A stretch of DNA of 64,000 bases from Pseudomonas sp. FP1742 (GTDB lineage Bacteria > Pseudomonadota > Gammaproteobacteria > Pseudomonadales > Pseudomonadaceae). Positions 26,928 through 35,348 of this stretch are shown here, piece by piece. Below the pieces are notes generated by a model. The model was not told the origin of the DNA, did not search any database, and saw nothing but the letters and a program-made list of their open reading frames with translations. The position numbers were made by a program, and so were the translations under genes. Positions within the stretch are counted from its first letter, which is position 1; each line of letters begins with the position of its first letter. The stretch is taken from NCBI RefSeq assembly GCF_030687145.1, contig NZ_CP117460.1, positions 3,534,001 to 3,598,000 of the forward strand, read 5' to 3'.

Positions 26928-28031
26928 ATGAAAAAGTCACATTTGCGAACCATTTTTTCAGCCTCGCTTCTCTGTGCAGGGATAAGCACATCAGTGGGGG
27001 CTGTAGAGCCTGGGGTGTATCTGTATAACTGGTTCGGGCTTCTCGCACCGGAGACCCCAAAGGAGTTTGAGCAGGCAACCGGCACCAGAGTGCATATGGA
27101 TGCTTTCGACAGCGCCGAAATCATGCAGAGCAAGGTAATGGCTGGGCGCACGGGGTATGACGTGGTTGTGGCCACCTCCAATGTGTTGCCAAGCCTGATC
27201 CAGGCGGGAGTACTCCAGCCGCTGGATCGTAACCAACTGAGTAATTTGTCACATATCGATCCTGATATCTTGTCCCAGGTCGCGGTCAACGATCCTGGTA
27301 ATCGCTACGCTGTACCTTATTTATGGGGTACTACCGGCATTGGCTATGACGTTGACAAAGTCAAAGCGGCATTGGGTGATAATGCTCCGGTGAATAGCTG
27401 GGATTTGATCTTCAAAGAAGAAAACATCAGCAAGCTCCAGTCGTGTGGTGTGGCAATGCTTGACTCTCCAAGTGAGATCATTTCGATTGCTTTGCATTAC
27501 CTTGGGCTCCCCAGCAACAGCAGGAACCCGGATGATTACCAGAAAGCTCAAGCCCTACTGTTAAAAATCCGTCCCTACGTCCTCTATTTCGATTCATCCC
27601 GAATTGACGCCGACCTGGCTGACGGCAATATTTGTGCAGTTGTGGGATGGGCTAATGGTGCCCTTGCTGCGCAGGCCATAAACGAAAAGGCCAACACTGG
27701 ACGCAAGATTACCTACAGCCTTCCTCGCGAAGGAGCGCTGGTCTGGTCGGAAAATCTGGTTCTGCTGAAAGACGCTCCTCACCCAAAGGAAGGTATGGCG
27801 TTTATTAACTATATGTTGCGACCAGAAATCATTGCCAAGACCTCAAACCACACTCTCTATCCTAACGCCAATAAAGATGCCGCTGAGTTTGTCGAACAGA
27901 AATTGCGAGACAACCCTTGGATTTATCCAGACAAAAAGACTATTGCCACACTTGTTCCCCTTGAGCCACTGCCATTGAAGCTGGAGCGAATCCGCACACG
28001 GATTTGGAACAAAGTGAAGAGTGGTGTGTGA
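26928..28031 (+). CDS. Orphan polyamine-type binding protein (PotF/SpuD-like)
   Basis: A 367-residue periplasmic protein from the ATG at 26928 with AAGGA seven bases upstream and a signal peptide ending near TSVGA. Family landmarks are VYLYNWFGLLAPETPKEFE, YDVVVATSNVLPSLIQAG, YLWGTTGIGYDVDKVK, DSPSEI and VVGWANGAL. In PotF the first motif reads YNWSDY; here it is YNWFG, so a contact residue differs and the ligand may not be putrescine. No permease or ATPase is nearby. It is AT-rich, like its divergent LuxR partner. Confidence 0.85.
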   Translation: MKKSHLRTIFSASLLCAGISTSVGAVEPGVYLYNWFGLLAPETPKEFEQATGTRVHMDAFDSAEIMQSKVMAGRTGYDVVVATSNVLPSLIQAGVLQPLDRNQLSNLSHIDPDILSQVAVNDPGNRYAVPYLWGTTGIGYDVDKVKAALGDNAPVNSWDLIFKEENISKLQSCGVAMLDSPSEIISIALHYLGLPSNSRNPDDYQKAQALLLKIRPYVLYFDSSRIDADLADGNICAVVGWANGALAAQAINEKANTGRKITYSLPREGALVWSENLVLLKDAPHPKEGMAFINYMLRPEIIAKTSNHTLYPNANKDAAEFVEQKLRDNPWIYPDKKTIATLVPLEPLPLKLERIRTRIWNKVKSGV

Positions 28032-28327
28032 TCTGACTTGATTTGTCGCCTGTTGCTCGATGCAAGTTTTTATTCTAATCGTGGGCATGACGAGCAGCAG
28101 GTTGACTATTTATATCCGAAAAACAAGACGCAAACGCCCTCATCCTTGAGTTCCTGGAAGGAACCCCCTCGCGTTGGAGTTGGCGTCGGAAGCTGCCGAT
28201 ACTGATAGCCCTTGTTCTAGCCATTGCTCGTAACGGCATTCGCGCAGCTGTTTGTAAAAACCGCGTTCCTGACATTGCTGTCTGCGACAGCGTCAATTCA
28301 ACACCTCATGCAAGAAGAGAACAGCGG
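28032..28327. other. Intergenic region upstream of vgrG remnant
   Basis: Nearly 300 bases without a supported gene. A 46-codon minus-strand frame around 28140-28280 (CQERGFYKQLRECRYEQWLEQ) has a protein-like composition but no start, ribosome site or family. It may be a relic. No promoter was recognised. Confidence 0.35.
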
Positions 28328-29644
28328 ATGTTCAGCCCAGCCAATCAGGCGCACTTCAGTTTGACAATCGACGGTTTTGAGCATGATTTTCAAGTGCTCG
28401 CCTTCACCGGAGAGGAGGCAATCAGCAGGCCTTACCTCTTCAACGTGGAGCTTGTTAGCGAGCGGTCTGACCTGGATCTCGAAAGCCTTTTCGACATAGA
28501 GGCTTTTCTGACCTTCGACACGAAGGGCAATGGCATTCATGGACGGGTCTATCACATCGCTCAAAGCGGTAAGAGTCAGCGTTTGACGCGCTACAGCCTG
28601 GCCCTCGTACCGCACCTGTCCTACTTGCGCCACCGCATCAACCAGAGGATCTATCAACAGTTTTCGGTGCCGAAAATCGTCGCCTTGATACTGGAAGAAC
28701 ACGGGATTGTGGGTGACGCTTATCGGCTTCATCTGGGGTCGACCTACCCCGAGCGTGACTACTGTACCCAGTACGATGAAACGGATTTGCACTTTATTCA
28801 GCGCTTGTGCGAAGAAGAAGGTATCCACTTTCACTTCCAACACAGCGCTCAAGGCCACGTACTGGTCTTTGGCGATGATCAGGCAGCTTTTCCCAGGATT
28901 GGGCAACCCACTGCTTATGGACAAGAGAGCGATAGGGTGGCCAACGAGCCACTGATCAAGCGCTTCAATCTGCGTCTGGGGAGAAGCGAGCAACAGCCAG
29001 GCATGGAAAACGATATCAAGCTGAAGCCTTTCACAAGCCATGAGCACGGCAAGCAGATAAGTCTGCGTGCTATGGAGCGCCGCCACGCGGCTTATCGTCA
29101 AGCTGAAGGGCAAAGTGACCAGACCCGGTTAGTCAGTGGCCATGTTCTGGAAATCTCAGGCCATCCGCATCAAGAGTGGAACGCCCTATGGCTACTGACT
29201 CAGGTCATCCACGAAGGCAAGCAACCACAGGTATTGAGTGAGAACGTCGCCAGTGGCAACACTGACAACGAGGATGACTTTCATCAGGGTTACCGCAACC
29301 GCTTTATGGTTCTTCCCTGGGACGTGTCCTATCGTCCGCCCTTGGCTCACCAAAAACCTCAGGTGCCAAGCAACCAGACCGCTGTGGTCATCGCTCTGGA
29401 AGACGAGGACCAGAGTGATCGGCGTCTCGGAAGGGTCAAGGTCAAGTTCCCCTGGGACCGCGAAGGTAGATTTGACGACAAGAGTTGTTGTTGGCTGGGG
29501 GGGACCTCCAATTGGAGTTGTGAAATAACGTCCCCCCGAACGGGCGTGGAAGTCATGGTCACATTTCTCGAAAGCGACCCCGATCAACCGCTGATCAGCG
29601 GTTGCCTGTGTTGCCGCAGTACTTCCTCGCAGAGGATGCGGTAG
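28328..29644 (+). pseudogene. Truncated, decaying vgrG (type VI secretion spike)
   Basis: The 438-codon frame has the VgrG gp27-like half (FSLTIDGFEHDFQVLAFTGEEAIS, DETDLHFIQRLCEEEGIHFHF) and reaches the start of the gp5 OB-fold (RLGRVKVKFPWDREGRFDD, then VMVTFLESDPDQPLISG). Intact VgrG proteins continue for 200 or more residues into the beta-helical needle; that part is absent. About 25 residues also seem missing after LIKRFNLRLG, and the usual WAG..GG segment before the PR-G motif is eroded to NWSCEITS. No other T6SS gene is in the window. I consider it an inactive fragment; a short variant VgrG is unlikely. Confidence 0.75.
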
Positions 29645-29677
29645 CCATTTTTCATCAGCCATTGAGGCAGTGGCTGC
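29614..29677 (-). pseudogene. 64-bp duplicated fragment of trmK at the 3' end of vgrG
   Basis: Bases 29614-29677 match 58941-59004, inside the trmK gene of this window, without gaps: 58 of 64 positions agree by direct comparison. Read on the minus strand it encodes a version of the segment WLMENGYRILCEELL. The fragment begins exactly where recognisable vgrG sequence stops, so it marks a recombination or deletion junction. Confidence 0.75.
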
Positions 29678-29768
29678 GTTCCTCCATGAACTCACATGCG
29701 CTGTCGTGTCGAGAGCATCGGTCTAAACTCTAAGCCCCAGTTGTGCTCCATAGGGAGGCTAGTGTGCT

Positions 29769-31529
29769 ATGCAGTCCACCATCAAGCTGCTCGATCAACC
29801 CACCAAATATATGTTCTTCACTGGCAAGGGCGGGGTTGGCAAAACGTCGGTCTCCACAGCGGTATCAATCGCCTTGGCTGATGCAGGCAAGAAGGTGCTG
29901 CTGGTTAGCACAGACGCTGCCTCGAACCTTGACGAGATGCTCGGTGTCGAGCTGAGCAATCAGCCTGTAGCGGTGCCGGACGTGCCTGGAATGTTCGTGC
30001 TCAACATCGACCCCGAGACCGCCGCCATTGGCTACCGAGCCCGAGTGGTCGAACAAATGGGCTCCCAGGCCAGCGATCAAGATATTGCTCTGGTGCGTGA
30101 GCAACTTTCGGGGGCATGCACGACCGAAATCGCAACCTTCGATGAGTTCTCCCTCCTCCTGTCACAGGGCGGCGCGGCCTATGATCATGTCGTATTCGAT
30201 ACCGCTCCCACGGGGCATACGCTCAGGCTGTTGAGCCTGCCAAAAGCGTGGAGCGGATTTTTGGAGGGCAATGATCGTGGTGCGTCATGCCTGGGGCCGC
30301 ACTCGGGGTTGAAAATGCAGGAGCAGCTTTTCAATCAGGCGTTGGCGGCGCTCAACAATCCGGCCCTGACCACCGTCGTGCTAGTGGCTCGCCCTGACAA
30401 AGGCGCGCTCGTTGAGGCCGCGCGTTCCTCCGACGAGCTCCGTGAGTTGGGTCTGGAAAACCAACGTCTCGTGGTGAATGCGGTGTTCAAACGCGGCGAC
30501 TTGAATGACCCTATCGCAGCAGCCATCGAAGCGATCGGCCAGCAGGCGCTAGACGAGATGCCGGCTTCGCTACGCCAGCTTTCAGCCGACTACATTGCGC
30601 TCAAGGCTGTAGATTCTGTTGGCTTGCCCGCGCTCCGAGGACTGCTTTCCCCGGAGTTTGCTCGACCAACAAGTACTGCAAACCAAGAACACTCACACCT
30701 GGAATATCACCCCCTCTCGGAACTGGTTGCCGAGCTTGCGAATGACGAGCGTGGGTTGATCATGGTCATGGGCAAAGGGGGGGTTGGCAAAACCACCATT
30801 GCCGCCGCCATCGCCCTGGGACTGGTGCAGCACGGCAAGTCCGTGCACCTGAGCACCACGGACCCTGCGGCGCATCTGGCCGTGACCCTCCACGCCGATG
30901 TGCCAGGGCTCAGCATTGGTCGCATCGACCCTAAGGTCGAGACCCAAAAATACGTGGACAAGATCGTGGCGTCCCGCGCGCCGACCCTGACGGAAGATGA
31001 ATTAGCCTTGCTCATCGAGGATCTGCGATCCCCCTGCACCGAAGAGGTCGCGGTCTTCCACGCGTTCTCCCGCGTGGTTTCTCAAGCCAGAACTTCGTTC
31101 GTGGTGCTGGACACCGCTCCCACGGGGCATTCCTTGCTACTGATGGATGCCACAGGCGCCTATCACCGCCAGATGCTTCGGGAATTCAAAGGCAAGACCT
31201 CGGACCACATCGTCACGCCTTTGATGCGCCTGCAAGATGCGGACTACACCAAAATCATCCTGGTGACGCTACCCGAAGCCACACCGGTGTCTCAGGCGGC
31301 AGCACTGCAGGATGACTTGCGCCGGGCCAAAATCGAACCGTTTGCATGGGTGGTCAATAAGTCTCTACTGGCCACAGGCACCGATGACCCGCTGCTACGA
31401 GCGCGCCTGGATAGTGAGCGCAAGCAGATGACGCGGGTTGCAGGCCAAACCAGCCATGCAGTCATCGTGGTGCCCTGGACGGTGGAGCCGCCTGTTGGGG
31501 TCGCTGCGCTGAAGCGCCTGCTGGATTGA
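29769..31529 (+). CDS. arsA: Two-domain ArsA-type arsenite/antimonite-stimulated ATPase
   Basis: A 586-residue protein, the size of classical plasmid ArsA. It has two P-loop halves: GKGGVGKTS at residues 19-27 and GKGGVGKTT at 335-343, each followed by DTAPTGH (144-150 and 448-454). The three metalloid-binding cysteines of ArsA are all present: C117 in GACTTE, C174 in ASCLGP and C423 in SPCTEE. This separates it from Get3-like relatives. ArsA normally drives the ArsB pump and receives As(III) from ArsD, but neither arsB, arsD nor arsR is adjacent. It may act with a pump encoded elsewhere. GGAGG lies 12 bases upstream of the ATG. Confidence 0.88.
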   Translation: MQSTIKLLDQPTKYMFFTGKGGVGKTSVSTAVSIALADAGKKVLLVSTDAASNLDEMLGVELSNQPVAVPDVPGMFVLNIDPETAAIGYRARVVEQMGSQASDQDIALVREQLSGACTTEIATFDEFSLLLSQGGAAYDHVVFDTAPTGHTLRLLSLPKAWSGFLEGNDRGASCLGPHSGLKMQEQLFNQALAALNNPALTTVVLVARPDKGALVEAARSSDELRELGLENQRLVVNAVFKRGDLNDPIAAAIEAIGQQALDEMPASLRQLSADYIALKAVDSVGLPALRGLLSPEFARPTSTANQEHSHLEYHPLSELVAELANDERGLIMVMGKGGVGKTTIAAAIALGLVQHGKSVHLSTTDPAAHLAVTLHADVPGLSIGRIDPKVETQKYVDKIVASRAPTLTEDELALLIEDLRSPCTEEVAVFHAFSRVVSQARTSFVVLDTAPTGHSLLLMDATGAYHRQMLREFKGKTSDHIVTPLMRLQDADYTKIILVTLPEATPVSQAAALQDDLRRAKIEPFAWVVNKSLLATGTDDPLLRARLDSERKQMTRVAGQTSHAVIVVPWTVEPPVGVAALKRLLD

Positions 31530-31566
31530 CGCGCCAGCGTCGGCTCGGCCAATTCGAGTGGGCCGG

Positions 31567-32439
31567 TTATTCTTCCAGGAGCTGCTTGCGGATACTCAGC
31601 AGTTCGTGATGGCGCTCATCACTGGTCTTTGGATATGACATTTTCAGTCCATCCAGTACATCTGAAAATATCTGAGATACGATCAGTCGGGCATTTTTCT
31701 TGTCGTCGGCAGGCACGACATACCAAGGCGTCTCGGTCGTGCTGGTTGCACTAAGACATTTTTCGTACGCCTGCATATAGTCTTCCCAATACTTTCGTTC
31801 CTCGATGTCAGCAGTACTAAATTTCCAGTTCTTCTCCGGCTTGTCGATGCGTTCGAGGAAGCGTTTTCGTTGCTCCTCTTTTGAGAGATGGAGAAAGAAC
31901 TTGACGATTCGGGTTCCGTTGCTGGAAAGGTGTCGCTCCAAGTTGGAGATCGAACGGTATCGGTCACGCCACACAGTATTATTGCTTGCAAAGGCATCCG
32001 GAAGCCCCTCGCTTCGGAGAATCTCGGGATGCACACGGGCTATCAGTACCTCCTCATAGTAGGACCGATTGAATATGCCAATCCGTCCGCGTTCCGGTAA
32101 ATCACGCGTGGTTCTCCAAAGAAAGTCGTGTTCCAATTCGGCCGCGCTGGGATGCTTGAAGCTGAATACTTGGCATCCTTGCGGATTAACCCCTGACATC
32201 ACATGCTTGATGGCACCATCTTTTCCTGCCGCATCCATCGCCTGGAAAATCAGCAGGATGGCATGGCGATTGGATGCGTAAAGTAGCTGTTGTTGCTCAC
32301 TTAGTTGCGCAACATGCTCGCTCAAAAGCTTGCGATATTGCTGTTTTGACTTGTAGAAAGGTTCCAGCTTCGTCGGCCACTTGCGCAGATCGACGTCGTC
32401 ACCCTCCCGAACTCTAAAATCCGCCGAATTGATTTTCAT
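31567..32439 (-). CDS. Polyphosphate kinase 2 family protein
   Basis: A 290-residue protein from the ATG at 32439; the longer frame is rejected. It has the PPK2 P-loop [19 protein letters not shown] near residue 65, the lid region [16 protein letters not shown] and the downstream helix [16 protein letters not shown]. The length fits single-domain PPK2 enzymes, which move phosphate between polyphosphate and nucleotides in the cytoplasm. The class (AMP, ADP or both) cannot be settled by eye. It is convergent with arsA and stands alone. Confidence 0.9.
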   Translation of the reverse strand: MKINSADFRVREGDDVDLRKWPTKLEPFYKSKQQYRKLLSEHVAQLSEQQQLLYASNRHAILLIFQAMDAAGKDGAIKHVMSGVNPQGCQVFSFKHPSAAELEHDFLWRTTRDLPERGRIGIFNRSYYEEVLIARVHPEILRSEGLPDAFASNNTVWRDRYRSISNLERHLSSNGTRIVKFFLHLSKEEQRKRFLERIDKPEKNWKFSTADIEERKYWEDYMQAYEKCLSATSTTETPWYVVPADDKKNARLIVSQIFSDVLDGLKMSYPKTSDERHHELLSIRKQLLEE

Positions 32440-32825
32440 ATTTCGCCTTTCGGCGCCACCGGCGCTGTTGCTGGTTGCCTTGAAGCTGCATTGGGAGCTC
32501 GCCATCTGATCATCGCGACCTTCAAAGCGTCGTTCAGAATTAGACAAGAGACTAGCGCATAACCGAATCTCGCGAGTATCTGCCATCCGGGCAAAGGAGC
32601 AAGCCCTTGAGCCCTGCCTGCTGCATGCGCAAACGCGTTGGTAGAGTTTTGAGACGCGAAAATATTTGCGGCAGTGGGTGCGCAATTGCGATCATCGGCA
32701 GGCTTACCGTGGCTACGCTACTGACGATCTTCTTGGTCCTGGCGTTGGTAGCATTGCGATCTTGATCGACCACTCTGCTACCCATTGAATGCCTGCGTTT
32801 AATGCTTATCCTCTGCTCAATGGAG
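32440..32825. other. 386-bp gap between PPK2 and aldo/keto reductase genes
   Basis: No gene is supported here. The PPK2 promoter should lie in the part nearest 32440. No strong hairpin or operator was seen, and the longer minus-strand frames through it lack ribosome sites. Confidence 0.4.
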
Positions 32826-33833
32826 TCAGGCGGCACCAGGGACATTTGTTCCCGTGCCCGATGGTAGAAACGGTCGAATTTCGTCGATTTCCGAGGTGCC
32901 AAGGCGCAGCTCCGAGGCGGCAATCAGTCCGTCTACTTGTGCCGGACGGCGGGCTCCGACAATGGCGCCCGTCACAACCGGTTTGCGAAGTACCCAGGCG
33001 ATGGCGACTGCAGCAGCGCTCACCCCGTGCCTTTCGCCAATGCGTGCCATGACGTCAACCAATGCCAGGTTCGCACTCAAACGAGGCTCCTGGAAATCAG
33101 CACTTCGAGTCTTGCGCCAATCGTCTTCGGGCAGTTGCGAAATGCGTTCGCGCGTCATGCTGCCGGACAGCAGCCCCGATTGAAGCGTGGAATAGGCAAG
33201 GACACCCATCCCGGCCTGCTCACAGAATGGCAGGACATCCTTCTCGATGTCCCGCATCAAGGCGGAATATGGCGGCTGGAGCGAAACAATCTCTGTCACC
33301 GCCTGCGCCCGCTTGAGCTGAGCGACGTCGAAATTCGATACACCGATAGCGCGAATTTTTCCTTGATCGCGCGCGGCCGCCAACGCCGAAAGCGCCATTT
33401 CAATACCTTCACTGCCGGCGTCGGCAGGAAAGGCTGGCCAGTGGATCTGATAAAGATCGATCGTCTCGACTTGCAGCCGGCGCAAGCTTGCATCGATCTC
33501 GGCGAGCATGGATTGGGGGGCCAGGGAGTGCGAAATCGCCTTCGTGACCGGATCCCAGACCAGGCTGCCTTTGGTGAACACCAAAGGACGCCGCGAGGCC
33601 GGCACCCGACGCAGCAATTGCCCCACTAATTGCTCCGCATGGCCCAAGCCATAAACCGCAGCGGTATCAATCCAGTTCACGCCGCGTTCGACGGCATATT
33701 CAAGTGCGCCCAGGCTCTCCTTGTCATCCTGCGCTCCCCAACTGTATTCCCAACCGGTACCGGCGATTGCCCATGTCCCCAGGCCAATAGGCGAAATCAG
33801 AAAATCCGATGATCCAAGACGATTCTTTTGCAT
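32826..33833 (-). CDS. Aldo/keto reductase
   Basis: A 335-residue TIM-barrel oxidoreductase from the ATG at 33833, preceded by GGAGAGG. The catalytic set is visible: DTAAVYGLGHAEQLVGQLL (Asp and Tyr), FTKGSL (Lys) and YQIHWPAF (His). The NADPH-binding end is AIVGARRPAQVDG. It is close to the YajO/IolS-type AKR group. It is divergent from a LysR gene 93 bases away, which probably controls it. The substrate is unknown. Confidence 0.92.
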   Translation of the reverse strand: MQKNRLGSSDFLISPIGLGTWAIAGTGWEYSWGAQDDKESLGALEYAVERGVNWIDTAAVYGLGHAEQLVGQLLRRVPASRRPLVFTKGSLVWDPVTKAISHSLAPQSMLAEIDASLRRLQVETIDLYQIHWPAFPADAGSEGIEMALSALAAARDQGKIRAIGVSNFDVAQLKRAQAVTEIVSLQPPYSALMRDIEKDVLPFCEQAGMGVLAYSTLQSGLLSGSMTRERISQLPEDDWRKTRSADFQEPRLSANLALVDVMARIGERHGVSAAAVAIAWVLRKPVVTGAIVGARRPAQVDGLIAASELRLGTSEIDEIRPFLPSGTGTNVPGAA

Positions 33834-33883
33834 AGCGACCTCTCCACAAATGATGTGAGAAGTATCCGGGAGCCATCTCGTGA

Positions 33884-33901
33884 CGATAAGATAGGTAATC
33901 G
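33884..33901. promoter_or_regulatory. Possible LysR operator dyad
   Basis: CGAT (33884-33887) and ATCG (33898-33901) form a small dyad with a 10-base spacer in the AKR/LysR divergent gap, close to the T-N11-A layout of LysR sites. It is short and could be chance. Confidence 0.3.
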
Positions 33902-33925
33902 TATTTGAACTAATGAATGGCATTC

Positions 33926-34816
33926 ATGAGTAATCACCCCGAACTCTCTGAACTCGATGCCTTTGCCGCCGTCGCTCGCCATCGCAGCTTTCGCAAGGCC
34001 GCCGATGAGCGTGGCGTTTCGGCTTCCGCGTTGAGTCATGCGATGCGAGCGCTGGAAGCACGCTTGGGCATCAGGCTGCTGAACCGAACCACCCGTAGCG
34101 TGACCCCGACCGAGGCCGGGCAACAGCTATTGGCGACGCTGGTCCCGAGCCTGCACCAGGTTGCCGATGCATTGGCGCAATTGACCTCGATGCAGGAAGT
34201 GCCCACTGGCAAACTTCGCCTCAACGTGGCGCGTCCGGCGGCTCGCATCGTGTTTGCGAAAATGCTCGCGCCCTTCGTGGCCAGGTATCCACGTATCCAG
34301 TTGGACCTGATCACCGATGACGGATTGACCGATATCGTGAATGGCGGGTTTGACGCTGGAGTCCGCTTTGGCGAAAGCCTGGCCGGCGACATGATCGCAG
34401 TCCCTGTCGGCGCACCTCAATCGTTCGTGACCGTTGCGGCGGATGCCTATCTGGACACGAATGGGATCGCGCAGGTACCCCGTGACTTGCTCGACCATGA
34501 GTGTATTGCCAGGCGTTTTCCCAGTGGCAAACTTTACGCTTGGGAGTATCAAGCAGACGGTCAACCGATACGGTTGTCCGTCACAGGCCCGCTCATTCTG
34601 GAAGACGATGCGCTGATGATCCAGGCGGCGAAAGATGGCGCTGGTATTGCCTATGTCTACGAGGAGCTGGTGCGCGACGATCTCCGCAACGGAAATCTCA
34701 GAGAAATACTCCAGGAATGGAAAGCACCGCCAAGCCGATTCTTTCTTTACTACTCCAGCCGGCGCCATGTGCCACCGGCCTTGAAAGCGCTCATCGAATT
34801 CATCAGAGGGAATTAA
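33926..34816 (+). CDS. LysR-family transcriptional regulator
   Basis: A 296-residue regulator from the ATG at 33926 (MSNHPELSELDAFAAVARHR); an ATG three codons earlier is equally possible. The HTH is at residues 5-60 with KAADERGVSASALSHAMRALE, followed by the effector domain (FDAGVRFGESLAGDMIAVPV). The C-terminal region resembles the group of LysR regulators that act on dehydrogenases and AKRs. Divergence from the AKR gene makes that gene the likely target. Confidence 0.9.
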   Translation: MSNHPELSELDAFAAVARHRSFRKAADERGVSASALSHAMRALEARLGIRLLNRTTRSVTPTEAGQQLLATLVPSLHQVADALAQLTSMQEVPTGKLRLNVARPAARIVFAKMLAPFVARYPRIQLDLITDDGLTDIVNGGFDAGVRFGESLAGDMIAVPVGAPQSFVTVAADAYLDTNGIAQVPRDLLDHECIARRFPSGKLYAWEYQADGQPIRLSVTGPLILEDDALMIQAAKDGAGIAYVYEELVRDDLRNGNLREILQEWKAPPSRFFLYYSSRRHVPPALKALIEFIRGN

Positions 34817-35348
34817 AAAACGTCTGATGCTTACAATCGCGTCAACCATAAAAAACAGAGTCGCTTCGTTCAATGAGCCATAGACCTTTATTTAAAACCT
34901 TATTACCCTACCTCAACCACGACAATATTCAGGCGTCATTTAAGTGACCACTACAATAACCATCACCCAGAAAAAAAGACTTTTAGCAGTGCCGCCGCGA
35001 CCGTCACAACCAATGAATAATTCATACACACTGACGAACGGAATTAAAATATAAAATTACGATAAGAATCAATTATATAAAACTCTAGCAACGCTCAAAA
35101 CTAAACACCTCCAACTCAAAGAAAACTAGAAAAGACCGACCACAAATATAAAAGTTTCAAACTTTATAATTAAATTAAAAAACACATATAACGCTTTAAA
35201 ATATTCATCATCGATGCTAATAATCCGGCAGCTTCCGGGTTTCCAGGCGACATCCCCCCTCACATGAAGTGAACATCAGCGCTTGCGCTGACTATCCCGG
35301 CCTTTACTAAACTCAAATAACGCTAGCTTGCTCAAGTTCCAATAAAAC
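34817..35348. promoter_or_regulatory. 532-bp strongly AT-rich leader of the exopolysaccharide cluster
   Basis: From about 34830 to 35230 the sequence is strikingly AT-rich (runs such as TTTATAATTAAATTAAAA) within an otherwise GC-rich window, and it has no ORF. Near the right end CAGCGC-TT-GCGCTG (35277-35290) is a perfect 6-bp palindrome. In Pseudomonas, such regions ahead of surface-polysaccharide operons often bind silencers of the MvaT/H-NS type; that role is inferred. It is the only sizeable leader before the five-gene cluster, so the promoter is probably here. Confidence 0.5.

Noticed and set aside
28075..28296. 73-codon minus-strand frame upstream of vgrG
   Set aside because: TTG start, arginine-rich and without ribosome site; not convincing as an effector or immunity gene.
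28328..29644. Functional type VI secretion locus
   Set aside because: Only one vgrG is present, truncated before the needle tip, with no tss genes, PAAR, effector or immunity gene.
29769..31529. Get3-like tail-anchored protein targeting ATPase
   Set aside because: The double-domain layout and the three ArsA metalloid cysteines favour ArsA.
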